DNA of 42,702 nt. It comes from Actinobacillus sp. (GTDB taxonomy: Bacteria; Pseudomonadota; Gammaproteobacteria; Enterobacterales; Pasteurellaceae). Location: assembly GCA_020026055.1 (NCBI GenBank), contig JAHHRA010000018.1:1-42702 (forward strand), read 5' to 3'. The translations under genes were made by a program, and so were the position numbers. Numbering within the stretch: the first letter of the stretch is position 1; each line of letters opens with the position of its first letter. This document shows, in pieces, positions 17,295 to 26,186 of this stretch. Under the pieces are notes generated by a model. That model did not search any database. It saw only the letters and a program-made list of their open reading frames with translations, and was not told the DNA's origin.

Positions 17295-17307
17295 TTGAGG
17301 GCTTTTT

Positions 17308-18171
17308 GTGCTTAGAAAACGTGTTTTGTCGGCAATAGTATTATTGATTATTATTTTCGCTGTACTTTTTTTATTTAATCCATTTTATTTTTCGCTTGCT
17401 GTTGGTGTTGTAACAGTGCTTGCTGTTTGGGAATGGACACAGTTCGCTGGTGTACATAAAACTTTTTGGCGACTATTTGTTTCTGCTGTTTTTAGTTGTT
17501 TTCTTTTTATTTGGATTTATAGTTCACAAAGTTATTTGAATGCTGGGCGTGTTTTTATTGAAAGTGCACAATTGCTATTATTAATGGCTGTTATTTGGTG
17601 GGCAGTGGCATTGTGTTTTGTTGTGTCTTATCCAAAATCAGCTAAAATTTGGTCACGTTCAACTTTTTTGCAATTTATTTTTGCTACTTGTACATTAGTG
17701 CCTTTTTTAGTCGCTGTATTAAAATTGCGATTGAGTGAATATCTTGTCTCACCATCTTATGGAATAATTTTACTTCTTTATGTTTTTATTCTTGTGTGGG
17801 CTGCGGATTCAGGAGCTTATTTTGCAGGTCGAGCATTCGGTAAACATAAATTAGCGGCAAAGGTTTCACCAGGAAAAACGTGGGAAGGTGTTGTTGGTGG
17901 GTTGCTCTGTGCTGCTGTCTTTGCTTTTATTTTTGTTAGATTTGTTGCGATCAATACATTCCAAATACCTATACCTCAATTTATCCTACTTTCTGTTATG
18001 ACTGTTGCTGTTTCTATTCTCGGTGACTTAACAGAGAGTATGTTTAAACGTGATGTTGGTATTAAAGATAGTAGTCATTTAATTCCAGGACATGGTGGTG
18101 TACTTGATCGAATTGATGGCTTAGTTGCAGCTGTGCCATTTTTTGCTTTTTTTTATTTTTATGTTCTTTAA
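17308..18171 (+). CDS. cdsA: Phosphatidate cytidylyltransferase CdsA
   Basis: CdsA is the integral inner-membrane enzyme that turns phosphatidate and CTP into CDP-diacylglycerol, precursor of all major phospholipids. The start is GTG, with GAGGG upstream. The 287-aa protein is hydrophobic over most of its length (about eight segments). The C-terminal signature is clear: SPGKTWEGVVGG, then SILGDLTESMFKRDVG and KDSSHLIPGHGGVLDR. It lies between uppS and rseP in the conserved gammaproteobacterial order. Confidence 0.96.
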   Translation: MLRKRVLSAIVLLIIIFAVLFLFNPFYFSLAVGVVTVLAVWEWTQFAGVHKTFWRLFVSAVFSCFLFIWIYSSQSYLNAGRVFIESAQLLLLMAVIWWAVALCFVVSYPKSAKIWSRSTFLQFIFATCTLVPFLVAVLKLRLSEYLVSPSYGIILLLYVFILVWAADSGAYFAGRAFGKHKLAAKVSPGKTWEGVVGGLLCAAVFAFIFVRFVAINTFQIPIPQFILLSVMTVAVSILGDLTESMFKRDVGIKDSSHLIPGHGGVLDRIDGLVAAVPFFAFFYFYVL

Positions 18172-18187
18172 TTTAGCTGAGTAGCTT

Positions 18188-19519
18188 ATGTCAGTTATAT
18201 GGTCAGTTTTGGGATTCATTGTTGCGATTAGTGTACTAGTTGCATTTCATGAATTTGGACATTTTTGGGCTGCACGATGTTGTAGAGTAAAAATTGAACG
18301 CTTTTCTATTGGCTTTGGAAAAGTATTATGGAGCAAGACAGATAAATTAGGGACAGAATTCGCCATTTCCGCTATTCCATTGGGCGGATATGTCAAAATG
18401 TTAGATGAACGACAGCAAAAAGTGCCTGATGATCTTAAACCTTTTGCCTTTAATCACAAAACAGTATGGCAGCGGATATTTATCGTCAGTGCGGGACCTA
18501 TCGCAAATTTATTGTTAGCCGTATTATTATATACACTCATATTAATGATTGGTGTTCCTACACTTAAGCCTATTGTTGCTGGGCTTGAAACAAATTCTAT
18601 TGCCGAACAAGCGAATTTACCGATTGGGATGCAGATTACAGCAATTGATGGTAAATCTGTTCAAGACTGGAATAGCATTAATATGTTACTTGCTGCTAAA
18701 GTTGGTGAACAAAAAGTTGATTTAACATTTAGTTCAATAGATGGTGAGCAAAAAATTCATAAAGTTTTAACGATCAAAGATTGGCAATATGATGTAGAAA
18801 AAAAATCTGCATTTGCTGCCTTAGGTATAAAACCTGTTATGCCAACTATTTTGATGAAATTATCTAAAGTTATGGCAGATTCGCCTGCTCAACAAGCAGG
18901 GTTACGTATTGGAGATATACTATTTAGTTCTAATGGCGATGAGATCCAATGGGAAGACTTTGTTCATAAAGTACAATTAGGGAAACCAATTTTAGTTCAG
19001 GTTGCTCGTGGAAATGAACGTTTTGTAACTACGCTTATCCCTCAAAAAAATATGCAAGGTAAATTTATAGTGGGCTTAGCACCTACGGAAAATTCATTAC
19101 CTGCTATATATCAGACTGTGTTACGCTACACTCTTTGGAATGCGATAGGGCAAAGTACTGAAAAAACGATGGATTTAATCTGGTTAACTGTTAAAGTAAT
19201 CGGTAAATTGTTAACAGGACAGCTATCAACAAAAAATTTAAGTGGACCAATAGCTATCGCTAAAAATGCTGGCATGATGGCACAGTTCGGGCTAGTATAC
19301 TATTTAAATTTTTTAGCTATAATTAGCATTAACCTTGGTATTATGAATCTTCTTCCGTTGCCTGTGCTTGATGGCGGTCATTTGTTATTTTTAATGTTGG
19401 AAACAATAAAAAAGAAGCCTATATCGGAAAAAACACAGCAAATAGCTTATCAAATTGGCGTTGTGCTATTATTGATACTAACTGCTTTTGCTTTATTCAA
19501 TGATTTATTACAGTTATAA
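18188..19519 (+). CDS. rseP: Site-2 protease RseP
   Basis: RseP is an inner-membrane zinc metalloprotease. In E. coli it cleaves RseA after DegS, releases sigma-E, and also clears signal peptides. The active site HEFGH is at residues 21-25 in the first membrane segment. Two PDZ-like regions span about residues 115-300, and the third zinc ligand lies in LLPLPVLDGGH near the C-terminus. Length 443 aa matches the family (E. coli 450). It is followed 22 nt later by bamA, whose product is under sigma-E control in E. coli. Confidence 0.96.
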   Translation: MSVIWSVLGFIVAISVLVAFHEFGHFWAARCCRVKIERFSIGFGKVLWSKTDKLGTEFAISAIPLGGYVKMLDERQQKVPDDLKPFAFNHKTVWQRIFIVSAGPIANLLLAVLLYTLILMIGVPTLKPIVAGLETNSIAEQANLPIGMQITAIDGKSVQDWNSINMLLAAKVGEQKVDLTFSSIDGEQKIHKVLTIKDWQYDVEKKSAFAALGIKPVMPTILMKLSKVMADSPAQQAGLRIGDILFSSNGDEIQWEDFVHKVQLGKPILVQVARGNERFVTTLIPQKNMQGKFIVGLAPTENSLPAIYQTVLRYTLWNAIGQSTEKTMDLIWLTVKVIGKLLTGQLSTKNLSGPIAIAKNAGMMAQFGLVYYLNFLAIISINLGIMNLLPLPVLDGGHLLFLMLETIKKKPISEKTQQIAYQIGVVLLLILTAFALFNDLLQL

Positions 19520-19541
19520 AAATATAGAGGAATTTTTTGGA

Positions 19542-21941
19542 ATGAAAAAAATATTAATAACTAGCTTGCTTTTAGGATCGACTACAGGATTTGCTGCTCC
19601 ATTTGTAGTTAAACATATTGATGTAGAAGGGATTCCACCTAATGCTCGTGAGGATTTTATCTCTAGTTTACCTGTAAAATCTGGTGTAACGATAAATGAA
19701 CGTAATATTTCTGATTTAGTGCGTTTACTTTACTTAGAAGGTTATAAAGCACCGAGAGTAGAACAATCAGGAAACGCTTTAAAAATTTCTGTAGAGCCAC
19801 AAATAACAATCAATCAAGTAAAATTTGATGGTAATAAATCAATTTCGGATTCTGCAATCAAAGAGAATTTGAAAAATAGTAATTTAGCACAAGGAGATGT
19901 TTTAAGTAACTCCAGACTTCATATCTTCTCTCAAGAAATGGTGAAATATTTACAAAGTACTGGCTATTACAATGCAACAGTGACTCCAGAGATAGTGACG
20001 CTTCCTAATAATCGTGCAAATATAAAATTGATTATTAAAGAAGGAGAAAAAGCAAAACTAGAGTCTATCACTTTTCATGGTAATAAAAAGTACAGTGCAA
20101 GTGATTTGGAAAGTGAAATGAGTCTTTCACCTACTGCTTGGTGGAAGCTTTTTGGTGGCACATTTGAGCAAGAAAAATTTAACAAAGACCTTCAAGCATT
20201 ACGGCAATTTTATCTAAATCATGGTTATGCAAAAATGCAAATCACAGGGACAGATGTTCAGTTAAACAAAGATAAAACTAAAGTAAATTTAATCATTGAT
20301 ATCAATGAAGGTGAACAATATAGCATTATTCAAGCCCGAGTTGTCGGAGATTTAGGAGATGTAGCAAAAAATAAATTTGATGAAGCTTTGAAAGCAATTA
20401 AGTTAGGTAAAACTTTTAAACAAAGTGATGTTGTAGCTGCAGAAGATAAAATCAAATTTATATTAGGTAATCAAGGTTATGGTAAGCCAGAGATTCAAAT
20501 TAGCCCTCAGTTTGATGATGATAATAAAACAATAATACTGACATTTGTTGTTAATGCAGGAAGACGTTATACCGTACGTAAAATCCATTTTGAAGGTAAT
20601 ACAACGAGCTCAGATAGTACTTTACGTCAAGAAATGCGCCAACAAGAAGGATCTTGGCTATCTTCTCGACTACTTCAGTTAGGGAAAATACGACTAGATA
20701 GAACAGGTTTTTTTGAAAAAGTAGAAGTTCAAATGGCGGCAGTGCCAGAAAAAGATGATCAGTTAGATATTATTTATAAAGTAACAGAACGTAATACAGG
20801 TAGTATAAATTTTGGTATTGGTTATGGTACTGAGAGTGGTTTTAGTTATAACATAAGCCTTCAACAAAATAATTTTCTTGGTTTAGGAACATCTATTGCA
20901 TTACAAGGTTCAAAAGATGATTATGGTAAAAGTTTGAGACTTAGTTACAATGAACCATATTTTACTAAAGATGGCGTGAGTTTAGGTGGAAGTATTTTCT
21001 ATAATAAATATGACAACTCAGACAATGATAATATGACGAGTTATACTAAAACAAGTTATGGAATTAACGGAACATTAAGTTTCCCTGTGAATGAAAATAA
21101 TGCTTATTATTTAGGATTAGGTTTAGTTAAAAACAAATTGACAGACATAAAACCTGAGTATCACATTTGGCTTTATAAAGAGTCTATGAACTATGACTCT
21201 TGGAAATTTAGGTCTCTAGATTATAGTTTATCATTTGGTTGGAATTACAACAGTCTTGATCGCGGTTTTTTCCCTACTGAAGGGATTAAAGCAAGCTTTG
21301 GTGGTAGTGTAGTCCTACCTGGTTCTGATAACCGATATTATACATTAAATGCGGGAGTTCAGGGTTTTTATCCTTTAGATCGAGACCATTTCTGGGTGTT
21401 ACACGGAAAAATAATAGCAAATTATGCTAATGGATTTGGTGGGCGTCGTTTACCATTCTACCAATATTACAGTGCTGGTGGCATTGGTAGTTTGCGTGGG
21501 TTTGCTTATAGTAGCGTTGGTCCAAATGCAATTTATGCTCGACCAGATGGCGTAGGTTGTACAGTAAATTCTAATATTCAGGGGGGATATGATTTCTGTG
21601 TAGCAAATAATGATGTTGTTGGTGGTAACGCAATGGGACTTGCAACAGCAGAATTGATTATGCCAACGCCGTTTTTATCGAATAAAAATCAAATTAACGT
21701 AAGGACATCGGTATTTGTAGATGTTGCTAGTGTATGGGATACGCATTGGAAAAAAGATGGTAAAGTTTACACTGTTTTACCAGATTATAGTGATCCATCA
21801 CGCATTCGTGCATCAGCGGGTATATCATTTCAGTGGTTCTCGCCAATTGGGTTGCTGCAATTTTCTTATGCTAAACCAATTAGAAAATATGCAGGGGATG
21901 ATATAGAACGATTCCAATTTTCTGTAGGTAGCTCATTCTAG
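19542..21941 (+). CDS. bamA: Outer-membrane protein assembly factor BamA (D15/Omp85)
   Basis: BamA is the central essential subunit of the beta-barrel assembly machine. The ATG at 19542 gives 799 aa; the frame is open upstream into rseP but the signal peptide (MKKILITSLLLGSTTGFAA) fixes the start. About 400 residues of five POTRA domains follow, then the 16-strand barrel, which contains GGIGSLRGF, the conserved loop-6 RGF-type motif. The protein ends in phenylalanine (FSVGSSF), the outer-membrane sorting signal. A TAGAGGAA ribosome site is upstream. Length matches Haemophilus D15 (about 797 aa). Confidence 0.97.
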   Translation: MKKILITSLLLGSTTGFAAPFVVKHIDVEGIPPNAREDFISSLPVKSGVTINERNISDLVRLLYLEGYKAPRVEQSGNALKISVEPQITINQVKFDGNKSISDSAIKENLKNSNLAQGDVLSNSRLHIFSQEMVKYLQSTGYYNATVTPEIVTLPNNRANIKLIIKEGEKAKLESITFHGNKKYSASDLESEMSLSPTAWWKLFGGTFEQEKFNKDLQALRQFYLNHGYAKMQITGTDVQLNKDKTKVNLIIDINEGEQYSIIQARVVGDLGDVAKNKFDEALKAIKLGKTFKQSDVVAAEDKIKFILGNQGYGKPEIQISPQFDDDNKTIILTFVVNAGRRYTVRKIHFEGNTTSSDSTLRQEMRQQEGSWLSSRLLQLGKIRLDRTGFFEKVEVQMAAVPEKDDQLDIIYKVTERNTGSINFGIGYGTESGFSYNISLQQNNFLGLGTSIALQGSKDDYGKSLRLSYNEPYFTKDGVSLGGSIFYNKYDNSDNDNMTSYTKTSYGINGTLSFPVNENNAYYLGLGLVKNKLTDIKPEYHIWLYKESMNYDSWKFRSLDYSLSFGWNYNSLDRGFFPTEGIKASFGGSVVLPGSDNRYYTLNAGVQGFYPLDRDHFWVLHGKIIANYANGFGGRRLPFYQYYSAGGIGSLRGFAYSSVGPNAIYARPDGVGCTVNSNIQGGYDFCVANNDVVGGNAMGLATAELIMPTPFLSNKNQINVRTSVFVDVASVWDTHWKKDGKVYTVLPDYSDPSRIRASAGISFQWFSPIGLLQFSYAKPIRKYAGDDIERFQFSVGSSF

Positions 21942-22043
21942 GGAACTTTTTTGTATTATTTGCGTCTTATTACAGGTAGAGATAGTCTTTACTTAGAGTA
22001 ACACTATATTTAAATTAGTAATTTTAACCATAAGGAAATTAAA

Positions 22044-22640
22044 ATGAAAAAAATTGTAAAATTAACTACACTTACTTTAACTGCAAGCTTAATATCAGGT
22101 ATTGTTATGGCGAATGAAAATATTGGCGTGATAAATGTACAATATTTGTATGAACATCATCCAGAACGTCAAGCTGCTTTTGAGAAATTACAAGAAAAAC
22201 TCAAAGAACCAGTTGCAAAGCTTCAAACACAAGAAAAAGAATTTATAGCTCAGAAAGAAAAACTTTCAAAACAAGTTGAATTCAAAATAAAAGCACTTGA
22301 GAAAGCTGCACCAAAATTAACACAAGCACAAATTAAGCAACAGCAAGCTGATGTCGCTGCTTTCGCCAAGAAAAGTGAAAATGAATTAAAAGGCTTGTAT
22401 GAAAAATTACAATCCGCATCTACTGCTCTTAATACAGAAAATCAACAAGCAGTTGTTGCGACTAATCAACGCCTTTTAAAAGAAATTCAACTAGCAACAA
22501 CTAAAGTTGCTCAAGAGAAAAAATATACACTAGTGTTAGATGAAAAAGCTGCTGTTTATGCACAAGATAGTAAAGATATTACGCAAAATGTTTTACATGT
22601 ATTAGAAGCAGAAGTAAAAGCAAATAAAAAGGCTAAATAA
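22044..22640 (+). CDS. skp: Periplasmic chaperone Skp (OmpH)
   Basis: Skp is a trimeric periplasmic holdase that carries unfolded outer-membrane proteins toward BamA. The 198-aa precursor has a Sec signal peptide of about 23 residues ending in VMA. IGVINVQYLYEHHPE follows, then a long charged, lysine- and glutamine-rich helical region that forms the tentacles. The C-terminal KYTLVLDEKAAVYA strand is typical of OmpH. It lies 102 nt after bamA with AAGGAAATT upstream; that gap may hold a secondary promoter. lpxD follows 3 nt after the stop. Confidence 0.95.
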   Translation: MKKIVKLTTLTLTASLISGIVMANENIGVINVQYLYEHHPERQAAFEKLQEKLKEPVAKLQTQEKEFIAQKEKLSKQVEFKIKALEKAAPKLTQAQIKQQQADVAAFAKKSENELKGLYEKLQSASTALNTENQQAVVATNQRLLKEIQLATTKVAQEKKYTLVLDEKAAVYAQDSKDITQNVLHVLEAEVKANKKAK

Positions 22641-22643
22641 CAC

Positions 22644-23666
22644 ATGCAAACTTATTCGCTAAAATTTTTAGCTGAAAATCTCGGCATCACTTTTCGAGGG
22701 GATGCCGATTATTTTGTTGAAAGTATAGCCCCTCTCGCTTCAGCGACAGCAAGTCAATTGACTTTTATTTCTAATCAAAGATTCCGTTCAGAACTAGCAA
22801 AAAGTCAGGCGGGAATTTTAGTTGTAAGTGAAAGTGATATTCCTTTTTGTTCTGAAAATAGTAATTTGTTGATTACACAAAATCCTTACCTTGCTTATGC
22901 GAAAATTGCACAACTTATGGATTCAACACCGAAAGCATCTCATTGTATTCATCCAACAGCAGTGATTGCTGAAAGTGCAGTACTTGGTCAAAATGTCAGT
23001 GTTGGTGCACACGCGGTCATCGAAACAGGAGTTAAAATTGGTGATAACACAGTGATCGGTGCAGGGTGTTTTATTGGTAAAAATTCAGAAATTGGTGTGA
23101 ATACTCAGTTGTGGGCGAATGTTTCTATTTATCATAATGTGAAAATTGGAAATTATTGTTTAATTCAATCAAGTACAGTTATTGGTAGTGATGGTTTTGG
23201 TTATGCTAATGAACATGGAAAATGGATAAAAATACCACAAACTGGCGGAGTTATTATTGGTAATCACGTAGAAATTGGTGCCTGCACTTGTATTGATAGT
23301 GGAGCATTAGAGCCAACTGTAATTGAAGATAATGTTATCATTGATAATCTATGTCAAATTGCACATAACGTACATATTGGTACTGGCACAGCTATTGCTG
23401 GTGGTGTTGTAATGGCAGGAAGTCTTAAAGTAGGACGCTATTGTTTAATTGGAGGAGCAAGTGTAATTAATGGTCATATGGAAATCTGTGATCGGGTGAA
23501 TATCACAGGAATGGGAATGGTAATGAGACCAATTACTGAACCTGGAATTTATTCATCTGGTATTCCATTGCAAACTAATAAAGAATGGCGTAAAACTGCG
23601 GTATTAACAATGGATATTGATTCAATAAATAAACGCTTAAAAGCATTAGAGAAAAAATTCAAATAA
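22644..23666 (+). CDS. lpxD: UDP-3-O-(3-hydroxyacyl)glucosamine N-acyltransferase LpxD
   Basis: LpxD performs the third step of lipid A synthesis, adding a second hydroxyacyl chain to UDP-3-O-acylglucosamine from acyl-ACP. An N-terminal uridine-binding domain (to about residue 100) is followed by left-handed beta-helix hexapeptide repeats. The catalytic histidine is H241 in CQIAHNVHIG, equivalent to H239 of E. coli. Length 340 aa matches E. coli. In E. coli lpxD continues into fabZ-lpxA-lpxB; here a terminator follows directly, as expected for Pasteurellaceae. Confidence 0.97.
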   Translation: MQTYSLKFLAENLGITFRGDADYFVESIAPLASATASQLTFISNQRFRSELAKSQAGILVVSESDIPFCSENSNLLITQNPYLAYAKIAQLMDSTPKASHCIHPTAVIAESAVLGQNVSVGAHAVIETGVKIGDNTVIGAGCFIGKNSEIGVNTQLWANVSIYHNVKIGNYCLIQSSTVIGSDGFGYANEHGKWIKIPQTGGVIIGNHVEIGACTCIDSGALEPTVIEDNVIIDNLCQIAHNVHIGTGTAIAGGVVMAGSLKVGRYCLIGGASVINGHMEICDRVNITGMGMVMRPITEPGIYSSGIPLQTNKEWRKTAVLTMDIDSINKRLKALEKKFK

Positions 23667-23671
23667 CTCAA

Positions 23672-23703
23672 AAAAAACGGTATTTAATGTATCGTTTTTT
23701 GTT
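23672..23703 (+). terminator. Intrinsic terminator of the dxr-lpxD operon
   Basis: AAAAAACGGTA (23672-23682) pairs with TATCGTTTTTT (23690-23700) with one G-T wobble and a 7-nt loop, and the T-run closes it. It lies 5 nt after the lpxD stop. Confidence 0.8.
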
Positions 23704-23741
23704 TACCCCATAACGATTCGCTTTATAATGGATGCATCAAA

Positions 23742-23768
23742 GTCAGTTAATTTACTGACATATTTTTT
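23742..23768 (+). terminator. Second terminator-like hairpin after lpxD
   Basis: GTCAGT pairs with ACTGAC across a TAATTT loop (23742-23759), followed by ATATTTTTTG. It could back up the first terminator 40 nt upstream. Confidence 0.55.
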
Positions 23769-23916
23769 GTTTACAAAAAACTATGCTACTGCACTTACTT
23801 TTTCTCCAGCCATTGTGGATAGATCTTCTTTAGTGAGTCCTGCAATATCAATATTTATAATCGAAATTTTTAAATTTTATGTACAATGATTCCGAGGCGT
23901 TAGCTTTATCGTATTA

Positions 23917-23974
23917 TAATGCGACTATTTAACTTATAAAATTAGAAAAATTTTCCGAAAACTAAAGCGTAATT
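23917..23974. repeat. Dispersed palindrome, copy downstream of dsbB
   Basis: Read on the reverse strand it begins TTACGCTTTAGTTTTCGG with an AAAATTTTTC core, an excellent match to one arm. The other arm (AATAGTCGCATTA on the same strand) is displaced and degenerate. It follows the dsbB stop by about 17 nt in the direction of dsbB transcription. Confidence 0.5.
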
Positions 23975-23991
23975 AGTCTATTTTGTTTATC

Positions 23992-24540
23992 TTAATCATT
24001 CTTGTGAAAAATTAGACGATTAGGTTGAATACGAATAAATTGGCTAATTAAAATTACAGTGAAGATAATGATATAAGTAACAAACATAATTGTAATCCAT
24101 TGTGGCATTGATAGCCCTAAATATTCCCAAACTATATCGCTACATGAACCTGTTGGTTGGAATAAGAATGGTAACCATTTATCTAACGGAAGCCAATGTG
24201 GAAAATTTGGAATAATTTCACATTGATTCCATGGAGAAGGATGAAGCTGGTAATCAATGTGTTTCAATGAAATTAATATTCCTTTAATACTACTAATAAG
24301 AGCCAGTATTATACCTAGTAATCGCCAAAATAACGATTTGGGCGATAAATAAACAGTAAGACAAGAAAATAAAATACCAAATAGAGCAACCCGTTCATAA
24401 ACACACATCACGCACGGAGAAAGTTTCATTTCATACTGGAAGAAGAGAGCAACACTTTCGAGAGCTAACGCAGAAGTTGCGAGCAGCAACCAAAACCAAC
24501 GCTTTCTACAATTTTTTTGAATAAAATTTAATAAGTACAT
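23992..24540 (-). CDS. dsbB: Disulfide bond formation protein DsbB
   Basis: DsbB is the four-helix inner-membrane protein that reoxidises periplasmic DsbA and passes electrons to quinone. The redox pairs are present: CVMC in the first periplasmic loop, and the second-loop cysteines in NQCEI and GSCSD. The sequence shows four hydrophobic segments and a length of 182 aa (E. coli 176). It starts one nucleotide after the nhaB stop, so nhaB-dsbB are co-transcribed, an arrangement also found in E. coli. Confidence 0.95.
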   Translation of the reverse strand: MYLLNFIQKNCRKRWFWLLLATSALALESVALFFQYEMKLSPCVMCVYERVALFGILFSCLTVYLSPKSLFWRLLGIILALISSIKGILISLKHIDYQLHPSPWNQCEIIPNFPHWLPLDKWLPFLFQPTGSCSDIVWEYLGLSMPQWITIMFVTYIIIFTVILISQFIRIQPNRLIFHKND

Positions 24541-24541
24541 A

Positions 24542-26059
24542 TTAATGGAAACCTAAGGCGATAGTAGCTTCTGGTAAGTACATAACACCAATTAAACCAA
24601 CGATAGACAGAACAATAGTGTAAGGCAGTGCCATTAACATCATTCGTCCGTAAGATAAACGAATCAATGGAGCAATTGGTGACGTTAAAAGAAATAATAG
24701 AGCCGCTTGCCCATTTGGCGTGGCTAGAGACGGAATGTTTGAACCCGTATTCACTGCCACGGCAATTAAGTTAAATTGCTCACGACTAATAGATCCACTT
24801 TCTAAAGCAAGTTTTGCTTCATTGATGTAGATAGTTGCACCTAATAAACTCCCTGAGATCGCTGATAAAATACCATTGAAAATATAGAATAAAACAACTT
24901 GAGTGTGTTCAGCAGCTTCTAATACAAAAGTGATCAATGGGGCAAATAATTTTTGATCCACAATGATCCCAACGATAGCAAAAAATACTACTAATAGTGC
25001 TGTAAATGGTAATCCTTCTTTGAAAGCTGGGCCAATTTGATGTTCATCAATAACGCCACAGAAAGTAGTTGTCAAAATAATTACAGATAAACCAATTAAA
25101 CCAACATCTGCTAAATGGAAAGCTAAGCCGACAATTAACCAAATACCAATTAAAGCTTGTACAACTAAGTTAGCTTTTTCTTTTTGTGTCATTTTAGCAT
25201 CTTGTTCTTCAGCGTATTGCTTAAGTACAGTACAAACCTCTTCGGGTAACTGCTCGCCGTATCCTAATAAATGCAATTTTTCGACGATAAAACAAGTAAG
25301 CATTCCAGAAATTAATATTGGTATAGTCACAGGACTCATTCGTAAAAAGAATTCAACAAATGTCCATTTAGAATGTTCTGCAATAATTAAGTTTTGTGGT
25401 TCACCAACAATAGTCATAACTCCGCCTAAAGCTGTTCCCACTGCTGAATGCATAAGTAAGCTTCTTAAGAAAGCACGAAAGTTTTCTAAAATTTCTTGTT
25501 TATGAACTTTATCATCGGATTTAACATCATTAACTTCGTGGAAATCTAAACCTGATGCTACTTTGTGATAAACACCATAGAACCCCATACTAACAGTGAT
25601 AATTACTGCAATTACAGTTAAAGCATCAAGGAAAGCTGATAAAAAAGCTGCACTAAAACAAAATGCAAGAGAAAGAACGATTTTAGAACGAATATTTAAT
25701 AATAATCTCGTGAAAACAAACAATAGCAGATTTTTCATAAAATAAATGCCTGCTACCATAAACATTAATAGCAGCACCACTTCGAAGTTTGCCATAATTT
25801 CTTGAGCAACACGATGTGGAGACGTCATTCCAATAATTACTGCCTCTAAGGCAAGCAATCCACCAGGCTGTAAGGGGTAGCATTTTAAAGCCATCGCTAA
25901 AGTTAAAATAAATTCTAAAACTAAAGCCCAACCAGCTATAAATGGGCTAACAGTAAAGAATAAAATCGGATTTAAAATTAGGAAACTGATAATTGTCCAT
26001 TTATACCAATTAGTACTTGAACCTAAGAAATTTTTAAATAGCGAATCAAAATTAAGCAT
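24542..26059 (-). CDS. nhaB: Na+/H+ antiporter NhaB
   Basis: NhaB is an inner-membrane sodium/proton antiporter, important for sodium tolerance and pH homeostasis. The 505-aa sequence (E. coli 513) is hydrophobic throughout and matches the family over its length, including FLDALTVIAVIITV, MTIVGEPQNLIIAEH, and the C-terminal block NTGSNIPSLATPNGQAA. It is divergent from fadR across 127 bp, as in E. coli, and is followed by dsbB. Confidence 0.95.
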   Translation of the reverse strand: MLNFDSLFKNFLGSSTNWYKWTIISFLILNPILFFTVSPFIAGWALVLEFILTLAMALKCYPLQPGGLLALEAVIIGMTSPHRVAQEIMANFEVVLLLMFMVAGIYFMKNLLLFVFTRLLLNIRSKIVLSLAFCFSAAFLSAFLDALTVIAVIITVSMGFYGVYHKVASGLDFHEVNDVKSDDKVHKQEILENFRAFLRSLLMHSAVGTALGGVMTIVGEPQNLIIAEHSKWTFVEFFLRMSPVTIPILISGMLTCFIVEKLHLLGYGEQLPEEVCTVLKQYAEEQDAKMTQKEKANLVVQALIGIWLIVGLAFHLADVGLIGLSVIILTTTFCGVIDEHQIGPAFKEGLPFTALLVVFFAIVGIIVDQKLFAPLITFVLEAAEHTQVVLFYIFNGILSAISGSLLGATIYINEAKLALESGSISREQFNLIAVAVNTGSNIPSLATPNGQAALLFLLTSPIAPLIRLSYGRMMLMALPYTIVLSIVGLIGVMYLPEATIALGFH

Positions 26060-26186
26060 TAGAAATCCTTAAAGAATATGACAATTTTTAGAATTATAAT
26101 ATACTTGAGCCGTTTATTGTATTGATAAAGCTAAAAATTGTTAGCATTATCACAAAAAAATTACTTATTATTAGCTTGATTAAAAA
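26060..26186. promoter_or_regulatory. Divergent nhaB/fadR control region with a 28-bp palindrome
   Basis: GATAAAGCTAA (26124-26134) is mirrored by TTAGCATTATC (26141-26151), 10 of 11 pairs, around AAATTG. The palindrome covers a candidate rightward promoter: TTGATA at 26122-26127, a 17-nt spacer, and CATTAT at 26145-26150. For nhaB a reverse-strand TATAAT lies at 26093-26098. The layout suits an operator that controls fadR, but it does not look like the enteric FadR site. Confidence 0.45.

Larger units (their letters stand above)
23667..23991. other. lpxD-dsbB intergenic region (325 bp)
   Basis: Besides two rightward terminator hairpins, this convergent gap contains a 31-codon open stretch on the reverse strand (23781-23876). 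It reads IDIAGLTKEDLSTMAGEKV and ends in a stop; it lacks a proper start and may be the tail of a lost gene. A degenerate copy of the dispersed palindrome lies nearest dsbB. No intact gene was seen. Confidence 0.4.
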
